Shown here in pieces: positions 52,121-63,461 of a DNA stretch of 64,000 nucleotides. Each line of letters opens with the position of its first letter. Positions within the stretch are counted from its first letter, which is position 1. The stretch spans positions 18,286,745 through 18,350,744 of the forward strand of contig CM075102.1 of NCBI GenBank assembly GCA_037576195.1, given 5' to 3'. The notes below the pieces were generated by a model. The model saw only the letters and a program-made list of their open reading frames with translations. It searched no databases and had not been told where the DNA came from. Source of the DNA: Phytoseiulus persimilis. Taxonomy: Eukaryota > Arthropoda > Arachnida > Mesostigmata > Phytoseiidae. Both the position numbers and the translations under genes were made by a program.

Positions 52121-52987
52121 TCTCAGTTCAGTGAGTGAGATTTGTCTTGAGAGCAAGCCTGGTAGCACCCCTCAATGACTCGATGATTCTCATTACCACG
52201 AGATGTGCGACTCCTCGATTCTCTTGCTAGCTATCACAGTGTGTCCTAGGTTGGGAGGCGCACCGTCGCAGGAATCCGCGAATTCTCGCAATGTTTCAGG
52301 CCGATCCTCTGAAGAGAAACAATGGAGCTCAGGCCATACCGGCTTACAGACCACAAACTATCCAAACTCAGAACAGAGCCAACAATTCCAAATGAAGCGG
52401 TTGATAAATGTCCGAAGATTTTGACATTCAAACAACCCGGCCCATCTGCCGACGACGGTTCCGGAACATCAGGCGGGACTGGATTCTACGGTTCCGGACT
52501 AGCGACCTCGGACGCCATGCCGTGCCTTCATTGCCTCAATCTGGATGAGAAGTCTGTCGCGGGTTATTCGTGATCATCGGAGACCTAAATGGTCGCAGAC
52601 TCTCATTATCTTGACCCATCCTCTCCGATTTTTCCAACAACGTGAAAGATCGATTGCACAAATATGTCCGATGGAACGGTAGTCGGGGTTGTCAAGGTTT
52701 TGCCACGAAGGACTTTGACTTGCGAACTGAATGCAGGGATATGCTGGGTTTTCGTCTCTGAGGATGTCCTGCTTCGAGAATAGCTAATTAAAGTTGAAGA
52801 CGAGCGTGTCCGAGGACTGGGCTCGGCATGCATCACCTCGTTTGAGCGGGTATACCTCGAAGCGTCAAGAGGCCCGAGCAGGCTCGAACGCAGGATTCTT
52901 CTCGGAGGGGGGCCAACGTCTTTCTTTCCCCGGAGGCTTCCTTGGCGAAGCCTGATTCCGACGAGGCGAATGATTCTCATCATATCC
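52120..52987. other. Spacer between TBC1D16 and the repeat block
   Basis: Contains an 83-codon plus frame (52,322-52,573) with a Gly/Ser-rich stretch and a 127-codon minus frame (52,606-52,989). Neither is recognisable. Confidence 0.4.
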
Positions 52988-53010
52988 ATATATATATATA
53001 TATATATATA
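52988..53010. repeat. (AT)n microsatellite, target of the repeat block
   Basis: About eleven AT units directly abut the CTAG end of the Helitron-like dimer. Confidence 0.9.
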
Positions 53011-56000
53011 CTAGCCGGCCTTCGGCCGACTACGCTGGCCGGCCCGTCCCTTGCTTCGGGAGTCTACTGCTGACAGACACACATTGCCTTACATGTAAGG
53101 TCATGAGACCTTCGGTAGTGGCCACCGATTCTCGAAAGGATTCCGACCTGGAATCGAGGCACTTTCCTCTCTCTTCACTTGGTCAGCATCATGGTCTCGA
53201 GGAGTATGGTCAGATTGGTGTCGTAATCACCCCTCTAGATTCGGAGAAGCATGGTCAGATTGGTCCCGGAATCACCCCTCCAGAGTTGGAAAGTGATGGC
53301 CGGATTGGTCCCGGGATCACCCCCCCCCCCAGAGTTGGAAAGTAATGGCCAGATTGGTCTCGGAATCACCCCTCCAGAGTTGGAAAGTAATGGCCAGATT
53401 GGTCTCGTAATCACCCCTCCAGAGTTGGAAAGTAATGGCCAGATTGGTCCCGGAATCACTCCTCCAGAGTTGGAAAGTAATGGCCAGATTGGTCTCGGAA
53501 TCACCCCTCCGAAAATGGAAAGCAATGTCCAGATTGGTCTCGCAATCATCCCTCCAGAGTTGGAAAGTAATGGCCAGGTTGGTCTCTGAATCACCCCTCC
53601 AGAGTTGGAAACTAATGGCCAGATTGGTCTCGGAATCACCCCTCCAGAGTTGGTAAGTAATGGCCTTATTGGTCTCGGAATCACCCCTCTAATGTTGGAA
53701 AGTAATGGCCAGATTGGTCTCGGAATCACCCCTCCAGAGTTGGAAAGTAATGGCCAGATTGGTCTCGGAATCACCCCTCCAGAGTTGGAAAGTAATGGCC
53801 AGATTGGTCCCGGAATCACTCCTCCAGAGTTGGAAAGTAATGGCCAGATTGGTCCCGGAATCACCCCTTCAGAGTTGGAAAGTAATGGCCAGATTGGTCC
53901 CGGAATCACTCCTCCAGAGTTGGAAAGTAATGGCAAGATTGGTCTCGGAATCACCCCTCTAATGTTGGAAAGTAATGGCCAGATTGGTCTCGGAATCACC
54001 CCTCCAGAGTTGGAAAGTAATGGCCAGACTGGTCTCGGAATCACCCCTCCAGAGTTGGAAAGTAATGGCCAGATTGGTCCCGGAATCACTCCTCCAGAGT
54101 TGGAAAGTAATGGCCAGATTGGTCCCGGAATCACCCCTTCAGAGTTGGAAAGTAATGGCCAAATTGGTCCCGGAATCACTCCTCCAGAGTTGGAAAGTAA
54201 TGGCAAGATTGGTCTCGGAATCACCCCTCTAATGTTGGAAAGTAATGTCCAGATTGGTCTCGGAATCACCCCTCCAGAGTTGGAAAGTAATGGCCTGATT
54301 GGTCTCTGAATCAGCCCTCCAGAGTTGGAAAGTTATGGCCAGATGGGTCCCGGAATAACCCCTCCAGAGTTGGAAAGTAATGGTCGGATGGGTCTCGGAA
54401 TCACCCCTCCGAAAATGGAAAGTAATGTCCAGATTGGTCTCGCAATCATCCCTCCAGAGTTGGAAAGTAATGGCCAGATTGGTCTCTGAATCACCCCTCC
54501 AGAGTTGGAGACTAATGGCCAGATTGGTCTCGGAATCACCCCTCCAGAGTTGGTAAGTAATGGCCTTATTGGTCTCGGAATCACCCCTCTAATGTTGGAA
54601 AGTAATGGCCAGATTGGTCTCGGAATCACCCCTCCAGAGTTGGAAAGTAATGGCCAGATTGGTCTCGGAATCACCCCTCCAGAGTTGGAAAGTAATGGCC
54701 AGATTGGTCCCGGAATCACCCCTTCAGAGTTGGAAAGTAATGGCCAGATTGGTCCCGGAATCACCCCTCCAGAGTTGGGAAGTAATGGCCAGATTGGTCC
54801 CGGAATCACTCCTCCAGAGTTGGAAAGTAATGGCCAGATTGGTCTCGGAATCATCCCTCTAATGTTGGAAAGTAATGTCCAGATTGGTCTCGGAATCACC
54901 CCTCCAGAGTTGGAAAGTAATGGCCGGATTGGTCTCGGAATCACCCCCCTAAAGTTGGAAAGTAATGGCCAGATTGGTCTCGGAATCACCCCTCCAGAGT
55001 TGGAAAGTAATGGCCTGATTGGTCTCTGAATCAGCCCTCCAGAGTTGGAAAGTTATGGCCAGATGGGTCCCGGAATAACCCCTCCAGAGTTGGAAAGTAA
55101 TGGTCGGATGGGTCTCGGAATCACCCCTCCGAAAATGGAAAGTAATGTCCAGATTGGTCTCGCAATCATCCCTCCAGAGTTGGAAAGTAATGGTCAGATT
55201 GGTCTCTGAATCACCCCTCCAGAGTTGGAGACTAATGGCCAGATTGGTCTCGGAATCACCCCTCCAGAGTTGGAAAGTAATGGCCAGATTGGTCTCGGAA
55301 TCACCCCTCCAGAGTTGGAAAGTAATGGCCAGATTGGTCCCGGAATCACCCCTCCAGAGTTGGAAAGTAATGGCCTGATTGGTCTCTGAATCAGCCCTCC
55401 AGAGTTGGAAAGTTATGGCCAGATGGGTCCCGGAATAACCCCTCCAGAGTTGGAAAGTAATGGTCGGATGGGTCTCGGAATCACCCCTCCGAAAATGGAA
55501 AGTAATGTCCAGATTGGTCTCGCAATCATCCCTCCAGAGTTGGAAAGTAATGGCCAGATTGGTCTCTGAATCACCCCTCCAGAGTTGGAGACTAATGGCC
55601 AGATTGGTCTCGGAATCACCCCTCCAGAGTTGGTAAGTAATGGCCTTATTGGTCTCGGAATCACCCCTCTAATGTTGGAAAGTAATGGCCAGATTGGTCT
55701 CGGAATCACCCCTCCAGAGTTGGAAAGTAATGGCCAGATTGGTCTCGGAATCACCCCTCCAGAGTTGGAAAGTAATGGCCAGATTGGTCCCGGAATCACC
55801 CCTTCAGAGTTGGAAAGTAATGGCCAGATTGGTCCCGGAATCACCCCTCCAGAGTTGGGAAGTAATGGCCAGATTGGTCCCGGAATCACTCCTCCAGAGT
55901 TGGAAAGTAATGGCCAGATTGGTCTCGGAATCATCCCTCTAATGTTGGAAAGTAATGTCCAGATTGGTCTCGGAATCACCCCTCCAGAGTTGGAAAGTAA

Positions 56001-57366
56001 TGGCCGGATTGGTCTCGGAATCACCCCCCTAAAGTTGGAAAGTAATGGCCAGATTGGTCCCGGAATCACCCCTTCAGAGTTGGAAAGTAATGGCCAGATT
56101 GGTCCCGGAATCACCCCTCCAGAGTTGGGAAGTAATGGCCAGATTGGTCCCGGAATCACTCCTCCAGAGTTGGAAAGTAATGGCCAGATTGGTCTCGGAA
56201 TCATCCCTGTAATGTTGGAAAGTAATGTCCAGATTGGTCTCGGAATCACCCCTCCAGAGTTGGAAAGTAATGGCCAGATTGGTCCCGGAATCACCCCTTC
56301 AGAGTTGGAAAGTAATGGCCAAATTGGTCCCGGAATCACTCCTCCAGAGTTGGAAAGTAATGGCAAGATTGGTCTCGGAATCACCCCTCTAATGTTGGAA
56401 AGTAATGTCCAGATTGGTCTCGGAATCACCCCTCCAGAGTTGGAAAGTAATGGCCTGATTGGTCTCTGAATCAGCCCTCCAGAGTTGGAAAGTTATGGCC
56501 AGATGGGTCCCGGAATAACCCCTCCAGAGTTGGAAAGTAATGGTCGGATGGGTCTCGGAATCACCCCTCCGAAAATGGAAAGTAATGTCCAGATTGGTCT
56601 CGCAATCATCCCTCCAGAGTTGGAAAGTAATGGCCAGATTGGTCTCTGAATCACCCCTCCAGAGTTGGAGACTAATGGCCAGATTGGTCTCGGAATCACC
56701 CCTCCAGAGTTGGTAAGTAATGGCCTTATTGGTCTCGGAATCACCCCTCTAATGTTGGAAAGTAATGGCCAGATTGGTCTCGGAATCACCCCTCCAGAGT
56801 TGGAAAGTAATGGCCAGATTGGTCTCGGAATCACCCCTCCAGAGTTGGAAAGTAATGGCCAGATTGGTCCCGGAATCACCCCTTCAGAGTTGGAAAGTAA
56901 TGGCCAGATTGGTCCCGGAATCACCCCTCCAGAGTTGGGAAGTAATGGCCAGATTGGTCCCGGAATCACTCCTCCAGAGTTGGAAAGTAATGGCCAGATT
57001 GGTCTCGGAATCATCCCTCTAATGTTGGAAAGTAATGTCCAGATTGGTCTCGGAATCACCCCTCCAGAGTTGGAAAGTAATGGCCGGATTGGTCTCGGAA
57101 TCACCCCCCTAAAGTTGGAAAGTAATGGCCAGATTGGCACCGGAATCACCTCTCCAGAGTTGGAAAGTAATGGCCAGATTGGTCTCGTAATCACCCCTCC
57201 AGAGTTGGAAAGTAATGGCCAGATTTGTCTCGTAATCAACCCTCCAGAGTTGGAAACTAATGGCCAGATTTGTCTCGGAATCACCCCTCCAGAGTTGGGA
57301 AGTAGTGGCCTTATTGTTCTCAGAATCACCCCTCCAGATATTTTCATGATAGATTTTTATGATAGA
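53011..57366 (-). mobile_element. Helitron-like element, copy 1 of tandem dimer
   Basis: A 4,356-bp unit. Read on the minus strand it begins TCTATCATAAAAATC (at 57,366) and ends GGCCGAAGGCCGGCTAG (at 53,011): a GGCC/GGCC hairpin directly before CTAG, followed by host T. Established Helitron ends are 5' TC and 3' hairpin plus CTRR, with insertion between A and T. The interior is about 92 units of a 45-bp minisatellite, with a unique 3' part at 53,011-53,202. No Rep/helicase frame is present, so it would be non-autonomous. Its hairpin is closer to CTAG than usual. Confidence 0.7.
53203..57338. repeat. 45-bp minisatellite array, about 92 units
   Basis: The unit is 45 bp (an example is 53,341-53,385). 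On the plus strand it translates to SNGQIGLGITPPELE, on the minus strand to LLSNSGGVIPRPIWP. Variants change single codons (LGI/PGI, PEL/LML, NGL). A CTCTGA variant introduces in-frame stops. A higher-order repeat of 24 units (1,080 bp) recurs at 54,505, 55,585 and 56,665, with a 20-unit (900-bp) spacing before them. The open frames on both strands follow from the length being divisible by three, so I do not call them genes. Confidence 0.95.
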
Positions 57367-60300
57367 CTAGCCGGCCTTCGGCCGACTACGCTGGCCGGCC
57401 CGTCCCTTGCTTCGGGAGTCTACTGCTGACAGACACACATTGCCTTACATGTAAGGTCATGAGACCTTCGGTAGTGGCCACCGATTCTCGAAAGGATTCC
57501 GACCTGGAATCGAGGCACTTTCCTCTCTCTTCACTTGGTCAGCATCATGGTCTCGAGGAGTATGGTCAGATTGGTGTCGTAATCACCCCTCTAGATTCGG
57601 AGAAGCATGGTCAGATTGGTCCCGGAATCACCCCTCCAGAGTTGGAAAGTGATGGCCGGATTGGTCCCGGGATCACCCCCCCCCCCAGAGTTGGAAAGTA
57701 ATGGCCAGATTGGTCTCGGAATCACCCCTCCAGAGTTGGAAAGTAATGGCCAGATTGGTCTCGTAATCACCCCTCCAGAGTTGGAAAGTAATGGCCAGAT
57801 TGGTCCCGGAATCACTCCTCCAGAGTTGGAAAGTAATGGCCAGATTGGTCTCGGAATCACCCCTCCGAAAATGGAAAGCAATGTCCAGATTGGTCTCGCA
57901 ATCATCCCTCCAGAGTTGGAAAGTAATGGCCAGGTTGGTCTCTGAATCACCCCTCCAGAGTTGGAAACTAATGGCCAGATTGGTCTCGGAATCACCCCTC
58001 CAGAGTTGGTAAGTAATGGCCTTATTGGTCTCGGAATCACCCCTCTAATGTTGGAAAGTAATGGCCAGATTGGTCTCGGAATCACCCCTCCAGAGTTGGA
58101 AAGTAATGGCCAGATTGGTCTCGGAATCACCCCTCCAGAGTTGGAAAGTAATGGCCAGATTGGTCCCGGAATCACTCCTCCAGAGTTGGAAAGTAATGGC
58201 CAGATTGGTCCCGGAATCACCCCTTCAGAGTTGGAAAGTAATGGCCAGATTGGTCCCGGAATCACTCCTCCAGAGTTGGAAAGTAATGGCAAGATTGGTC
58301 TCGGAATCACCCCTCTAATGTTGGAAAGTAATGGCCAGATTGGTCTCGGAATCACCCCTCCAGAGTTGGAAAGTAATGGCCAGACTGGTCTCGGAATCAC
58401 CCCTCCAGAGTTGGAAAGTAATGGCCAGATTGGTCCCGGAATCACTCCTCCAGAGTTGGAAAGTAATGGCCAGATTGGTCCCGGAATCACCCCTTCAGAG
58501 TTGGAAAGTAATGGCCAAATTGGTCCCGGAATCACTCCTCCAGAGTTGGAAAGTAATGGCAAGATTGGTCTCGGAATCACCCCTCTAATGTTGGAAAGTA
58601 ATGTCCAGATTGGTCTCGGAATCACCCCTCCAGAGTTGGAAAGTAATGGCCTGATTGGTCTCTGAATCAGCCCTCCAGAGTTGGAAAGTTATGGCCAGAT
58701 GGGTCCCGGAATAACCCCTCCAGAGTTGGAAAGTAATGGTCGGATGGGTCTCGGAATCACCCCTCCGAAAATGGAAAGTAATGTCCAGATTGGTCTCGCA
58801 ATCATCCCTCCAGAGTTGGAAAGTAATGGCCAGATTGGTCTCTGAATCACCCCTCCAGAGTTGGAGACTAATGGCCAGATTGGTCTCGGAATCACCCCTC
58901 CAGAGTTGGTAAGTAATGGCCTTATTGGTCTCGGAATCACCCCTCTAATGTTGGAAAGTAATGGCCAGATTGGTCTCGGAATCACCCCTCCAGAGTTGGA
59001 AAGTAATGGCCAGATTGGTCTCGGAATCACCCCTCCAGAGTTGGAAAGTAATGGCCAGATTGGTCCCGGAATCACCCCTTCAGAGTTGGAAAGTAATGGC
59101 CAGATTGGTCCCGGAATCACCCCTCCAGAGTTGGGAAGTAATGGCCAGATTGGTCCCGGAATCACTCCTCCAGAGTTGGAAAGTAATGGCCAGATTGGTC
59201 TCGGAATCATCCCTCTAATGTTGGAAAGTAATGTCCAGATTGGTCTCGGAATCACCCCTCCAGAGTTGGAAAGTAATGGCCGGATTGGTCTCGGAATCAC
59301 CCCCCTAAAGTTGGAAAGTAATGGCCAGATTGGTCTCGGAATCACCCCTCCAGAGTTGGAAAGTAATGGCCTGATTGGTCTCTGAATCAGCCCTCCAGAG
59401 TTGGAAAGTTATGGCCAGATGGGTCCCGGAATAACCCCTCCAGAGTTGGAAAGTAATGGTCGGATGGGTCTCGGAATCACCCCTCCGAAAATGGAAAGTA
59501 ATGTCCAGATTGGTCTCGCAATCATCCCTCCAGAGTTGGAAAGTAATGGTCAGATTGGTCTCTGAATCACCCCTCCAGAGTTGGAGACTAATGGCCAGAT
59601 TGGTCTCGGAATCACCCCTCCAGAGTTGGAAAGTAATGGCCAGATTGGTCTCGGAATCACCCCTCCAGAGTTGGAAAGTAATGGCCAGATTGGTCCCGGA
59701 ATCACCCCTCCAGAGTTGGAAAGTAATGGCCTGATTGGTCTCTGAATCAGCCCTCCAGAGTTGGAAAGTTATGGCCAGATGGGTCCCGGAATAACCCCTC
59801 CAGAGTTGGAAAGTAATGGTCGGATGGGTCTCGGAATCACCCCTCCGAAAATGGAAAGTAATGTCCAGATTGGTCTCGCAATCATCCCTCCAGAGTTGGA
59901 AAGTAATGGCCAGATTGGTCTCTGAATCACCCCTCCAGAGTTGGAGACTAATGGCCAGATTGGTCTCGGAATCACCCCTCCAGAGTTGGTAAGTAATGGC
60001 CTTATTGGTCTCGGAATCACCCCTCTAATGTTGGAAAGTAATGGCCAGATTGGTCTCGGAATCACCCCTCCAGAGTTGGAAAGTAATGGCCAGATTGGTC
60101 TCGGAATCACCCCTCCAGAGTTGGAAAGTAATGGCCAGATTGGTCCCGGAATCACCCCTTCAGAGTTGGAAAGTAATGGCCAGATTGGTCCCGGAATCAC
60201 CCCTCCAGAGTTGGGAAGTAATGGCCAGATTGGTCCCGGAATCACTCCTCCAGAGTTGGAAAGTAATGGCCAGATTGGTCTCGGAATCATCCCTCTAATG

Positions 60301-61722
60301 TTGGAAAGTAATGTCCAGATTGGTCTCGGAATCACCCCTCCAGAGTTGGAAAGTAATGGCCGGATTGGTCTCGGAATCACCCCCCTAAAGTTGGAAAGTA
60401 ATGGCCAGATTGGTCCCGGAATCACCCCTTCAGAGTTGGAAAGTAATGGCCAGATTGGTCCCGGAATCACCCCTCCAGAGTTGGGAAGTAATGGCCAGAT
60501 TGGTCCCGGAATCACTCCTCCAGAGTTGGAAAGTAATGGCCAGATTGGTCTCGGAATCATCCCTGTAATGTTGGAAAGTAATGTCCAGATTGGTCTCGGA
60601 ATCACCCCTCCAGAGTTGGAAAGTAATGGCCAGATTGGTCCCGGAATCACCCCTTCAGAGTTGGAAAGTAATGGCCAAATTGGTCCCGGAATCACTCCTC
60701 CAGAGTTGGAAAGTAATGGCAAGATTGGTCTCGGAATCACCCCTCTAATGTTGGAAAGTAATGTCCAGATTGGTCTCGGAATCACCCCTCCAGAGTTGGA
60801 AAGTAATGGCCTGATTGGTCTCTGAATCAGCCCTCCAGAGTTGGAAAGTTATGGCCAGATGGGTCCCGGAATAACCCCTCCAGAGTTGGAAAGTAATGGT
60901 CGGATGGGTCTCGGAATCACCCCTCCGAAAATGGAAAGTAATGTCCAGATTGGTCTCGCAATCATCCCTCCAGAGTTGGAAAGTAATGGCCAGATTGGTC
61001 TCTGAATCACCCCTCCAGAGTTGGAGACTAATGGCCAGATTGGTCTCGGAATCACCCCTCCAGAGTTGGTAAGTAATGGCCTTATTGGTCTCGGAATCAC
61101 CCCTCTAATGTTGGAAAGTAATGGCCAGATTGGTCTCGGAATCACCCCTCCAGAGTTGGAAAGTAATGGCCAGATTGGTCTCGGAATCACCCCTCCAGAG
61201 TTGGAAAGTAATGGCCAGATTGGTCCCGGAATCACCCCTTCAGAGTTGGAAAGTAATGGCCAGATTGGTCCCGGAATCACCCCTCCAGAGTTGGGAAGTA
61301 ATGGCCAGATTGGTCCCGGAATCACTCCTCCAGAGTTGGAAAGTAATGGCCAGATTGGTCTCGGAATCATCCCTCTAATGTTGGAAAGTAATGTCCAGAT
61401 TGGTCTCGGAATCACCCCTCCAGAGTTGGAAAGTAATGGCCGGATTGGTCTCGGAATCACCCCCCTAAAGTTGGAAAGTAATGGCCAGATTGGCACCGGA
61501 ATCACCTCTCCAGAGTTGGAAAGTAATGGCCAGATTGGTCTCGTAATCACCCCTCCAGAGTTGGAAAGTAATGGCCAGATTTGTCTCGTAATCAACCCTC
61601 CAGAGTTGGAAACTAATGGCCAGATTTGTCTCGGAATCACCCCTCCAGAGTTGGGAAGTAGTGGCCTTATTGTTCTCAGAATCACCCCTCCAGATATTTT
61701 CATGATAGATTTTTATGATAGA
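57367..61722 (-). mobile_element. Helitron-like element, copy 2 of tandem dimer
   Basis: A head-to-tail copy of the preceding unit at a constant offset of 4,356 bp. All long reading frames in the two copies give identical translations, including the 11-C run. On the minus strand its CTAG (57,370 to 57,367) is followed immediately by the TC of copy 1. Its own TC start at 61,722 is preceded by A. The two copies therefore look like one dimeric insertion. Assembly duplication is the main alternative. Confidence 0.68.
57559..61694. repeat. 45-bp minisatellite array, second copy
   Basis: The same array repeated 4,356 bp downstream, with the same order of variant units and stops wherever compared. 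Confidence 0.95.
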
Positions 61723-62045
61723 TGTATAAGAGAGGGGGTAGGGAAGGATATCCGATGACGATGGGATGAGGCCTAAGAGTCTGGCTGGCGTCATAACGGG
61801 GCGGTGCACCTTATCGTCAGAATTTGGATGCGGGTGACAGTATGGAGGGGGTCAAAGTTGGGGTAAATCGCGAGGGGTGGAGGAGGGGAGGGGGAGGAGG
61901 GGAGGGATGGGTGGCCTATGTCCTTCCCGGTGAGCCGCCCCACATTATGCAGTTTGTTCCAAGTCGATCCGATCAATCCCAGAGGAGCCTATTGAGGACA
62001 AACAAACAAACAAACAAACAGACCCTGGATTTTTATATATATAGA
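61723..62045 (-). mobile_element. 323-bp Helitron-like 5' unit, copy 1
   Basis: On the minus strand it starts TCTATATATATAAAAATC at 62,045, followed by a GTTT-repeat stretch and a C-rich segment, the style of many Helitron 5' regions. Its far end (CTTATACA) lacks CTRR and a hairpin, so the unit looks like a 5' fragment. It contains an (ACAA)n run near 61,998-62,020 and a purine-rich GGGGAGG stretch near 61,880. Confidence 0.6.
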
Positions 62046-62368
62046 TGTATAAGAGAGGGGGTAGGGAAGGATATCCGATGACGATGGGATGAGGCCTAAG
62101 AGTCTGGCTGGCGTCATAACGGGGCGGTGCACCTTATCGTCAGAATTTGGATGCGGGTGACAGTATGGAGGGGGTCAAAGTTGGGGTAAATCGCGAGGGG
62201 TGGAGGAGGGGAGGGGGAGGAGGGGAGGGATGGGTGGCCTATGTCCTTCCCGGTGAGCCGCCCCACATTATGCAGTTTGTTCCAAGTCGATCCGATCAAT
62301 CCCAGAGGAGCCTATTGAGGACAAACAAACAAACAAACAAACAGACCCTGGATTTTTATATATATAGA
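62046..62368 (-). mobile_element. 323-bp Helitron-like 5' unit, copy 2
   Basis: A tandem repeat of the preceding 323 bp at constant offset, identical as far as I compared. It ends on the plus strand with GATTTTTATATATATAGA (62,351-62,368). The base before its minus-strand TC is A, as at the other starts. Confidence 0.62.
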
Positions 62369-62440
62369 TATATATTTACCTCTCCTGGATGATAGCCGCA
62401 CATTAACCGCACGACTGAAGATTTCAATACTTACTCCTTT

Positions 62441-62466
62441 GATAACCGCACCTGGGTGCGGTCAAC
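62441..62466. repeat. Inverted repeat ACCGCAC/GTGCGGT
   Basis: ACCGCAC and GTGCGGT separated by CTGG form a 7-bp stem inside the left subterminal region of the DNA element. Confidence 0.8.
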
Positions 62467-62668
62467 ATGTCTTACAGGACTTATTTGCTGTATACAAAAA
62501 AATGATAACCGCACACCCGAATTCGAGATCATGGGTGTGAAAACGAAGTCGGAATTACTTGTCTGCTGGTTCGCAAGAGCCGATTTCTCTAAAATTCGAG
62601 TAATCTGCGGGGAACTGAGGCCTATGCTCACTTGATCCATAATTTTACTTGAACCTATTTGATCGAAA

Positions 62669-63121
62669 ATGGCGTCGTCTGTGAAGGAAGACAATGTGAT
62701 CCGCAGCACTCGTTCAGAACATGCGTGGTCTCATTTGCTGAGCCAGTTGGGAGCAGATATTTCGAGTTTTCACACATCGACTGTGATCTGGGTGAGTTAT
62801 GCTGATTACTCATCCTATGGAGATGCCCGAGAGATCCAATAATCTCATCCGCAACGGGGAATCCGTCGGATTGTTCGCGCTGAGCATCCGTTTCTCCCGT
62901 TCTCTCGAAGCTCGAAGGCCAAACTGAGCAAAAGAAGAAAGGCTCACTTCTGCAATTTCTGCGGAAAGCTCGTCCCGTATTTTTCCCGTCATCTGATCGA
63001 TCAACACGGCAATGAACATGAAGTCATCGAGATGGTACGCGCCTATGGAGTCGACAGGACGAGAGAGCTTAGAAAAATTATGGGAGAAGGAGACCGTGTG
63101 CACCATGAGCAGAACCCCTGA
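62669..63121 (+). CDS. Zinc-finger protein of the DNA element
   Basis: Exon 62669..62791 (MASSVKEDNVIRSTRSE..., donor TGG|GTGAGT, phase 0) may join 62885..63121 after GCTGAG, a poor acceptor. The second part is basic (KLSKRRKAHF), then has C-x2-C-x9-H-x4-H (CNFCGKLVPYFSRHLIDQH) and a helical tail (EVIEMVRAYGVDRTRELRK). Similar finger-plus-helix segments are common in proteins of invertebrate and fish DNA transposons. The frame stops at TGA 63,119 and would stay open for 16 more codons (RAFRKQHKSEYDGRIE), suggesting decay. Confidence 0.42.
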
Positions 63122-63225
63122 CGAGCATTCCGCAAGCAGCACAAATCCGAATACGATGGCAGGATAGAATGAAGATGTGGGGCAGGCGGAGCTGGTGAGT
63201 AGAACTCGACGTCTCCAGCTTTCAG

Positions 63226-63461
63226 AGAGGAGCCGACGTTTCGCCAAGCGCCGATCGGCACCACGTATACAGTGGACCCATGAAATCATCGAATGTATCA
63301 AGGAGCAGATTCCAGAAGAGCTCCGGACGAAGAAGATTCCGAGTTGTGCTCGATCGCGAGAGATCTGTGCCGTCCTTTCTGCTCGGTTCCCGGCGCCCGA
63401 GAACCTGACTGTCGCCGAATCGAGGTCTCTAGTCAGCAATCTTCTGAAGAAGCTCCGTTGA
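63226..63461 (+). CDS. SANT/Myb-like C-terminal exon of the DNA element
   Basis: After the acceptor GCTTTCAG the frame reads RSRRFAKRRSAPRIQWTHEI, then IKEQIPEELRTKKIPSCARS, and ends SLVSNLLKKLR at TGA 63,459. A basic stretch followed by W-T-x-E and a Lys-rich three-helix segment resembles Myb/SANT-like DNA-binding domains that follow zinc fingers in transposon proteins. It could join the zinc-finger exon in phase by a weak donor (ACC|GTGTGC near 63,094). The link is inferred. Confidence 0.35.

Noticed and set aside
53203-61694. CRISPR array
   Set aside because: The 45-bp units are directly adjacent without unique spacers, and the genome is eukaryotic.
53235-61758. Long plus and minus frames of 15-residue repeats as protein genes
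   Set aside because: They arise from a tandem repeat whose length is divisible by three; they are open on both strands, lack conserved starts and are broken by TGA-bearing units.
61824-62392. Small frames within the 323-bp units
   Set aside because: They translate G-rich and (ACAA)n simple sequence and duplicate exactly with the unit.
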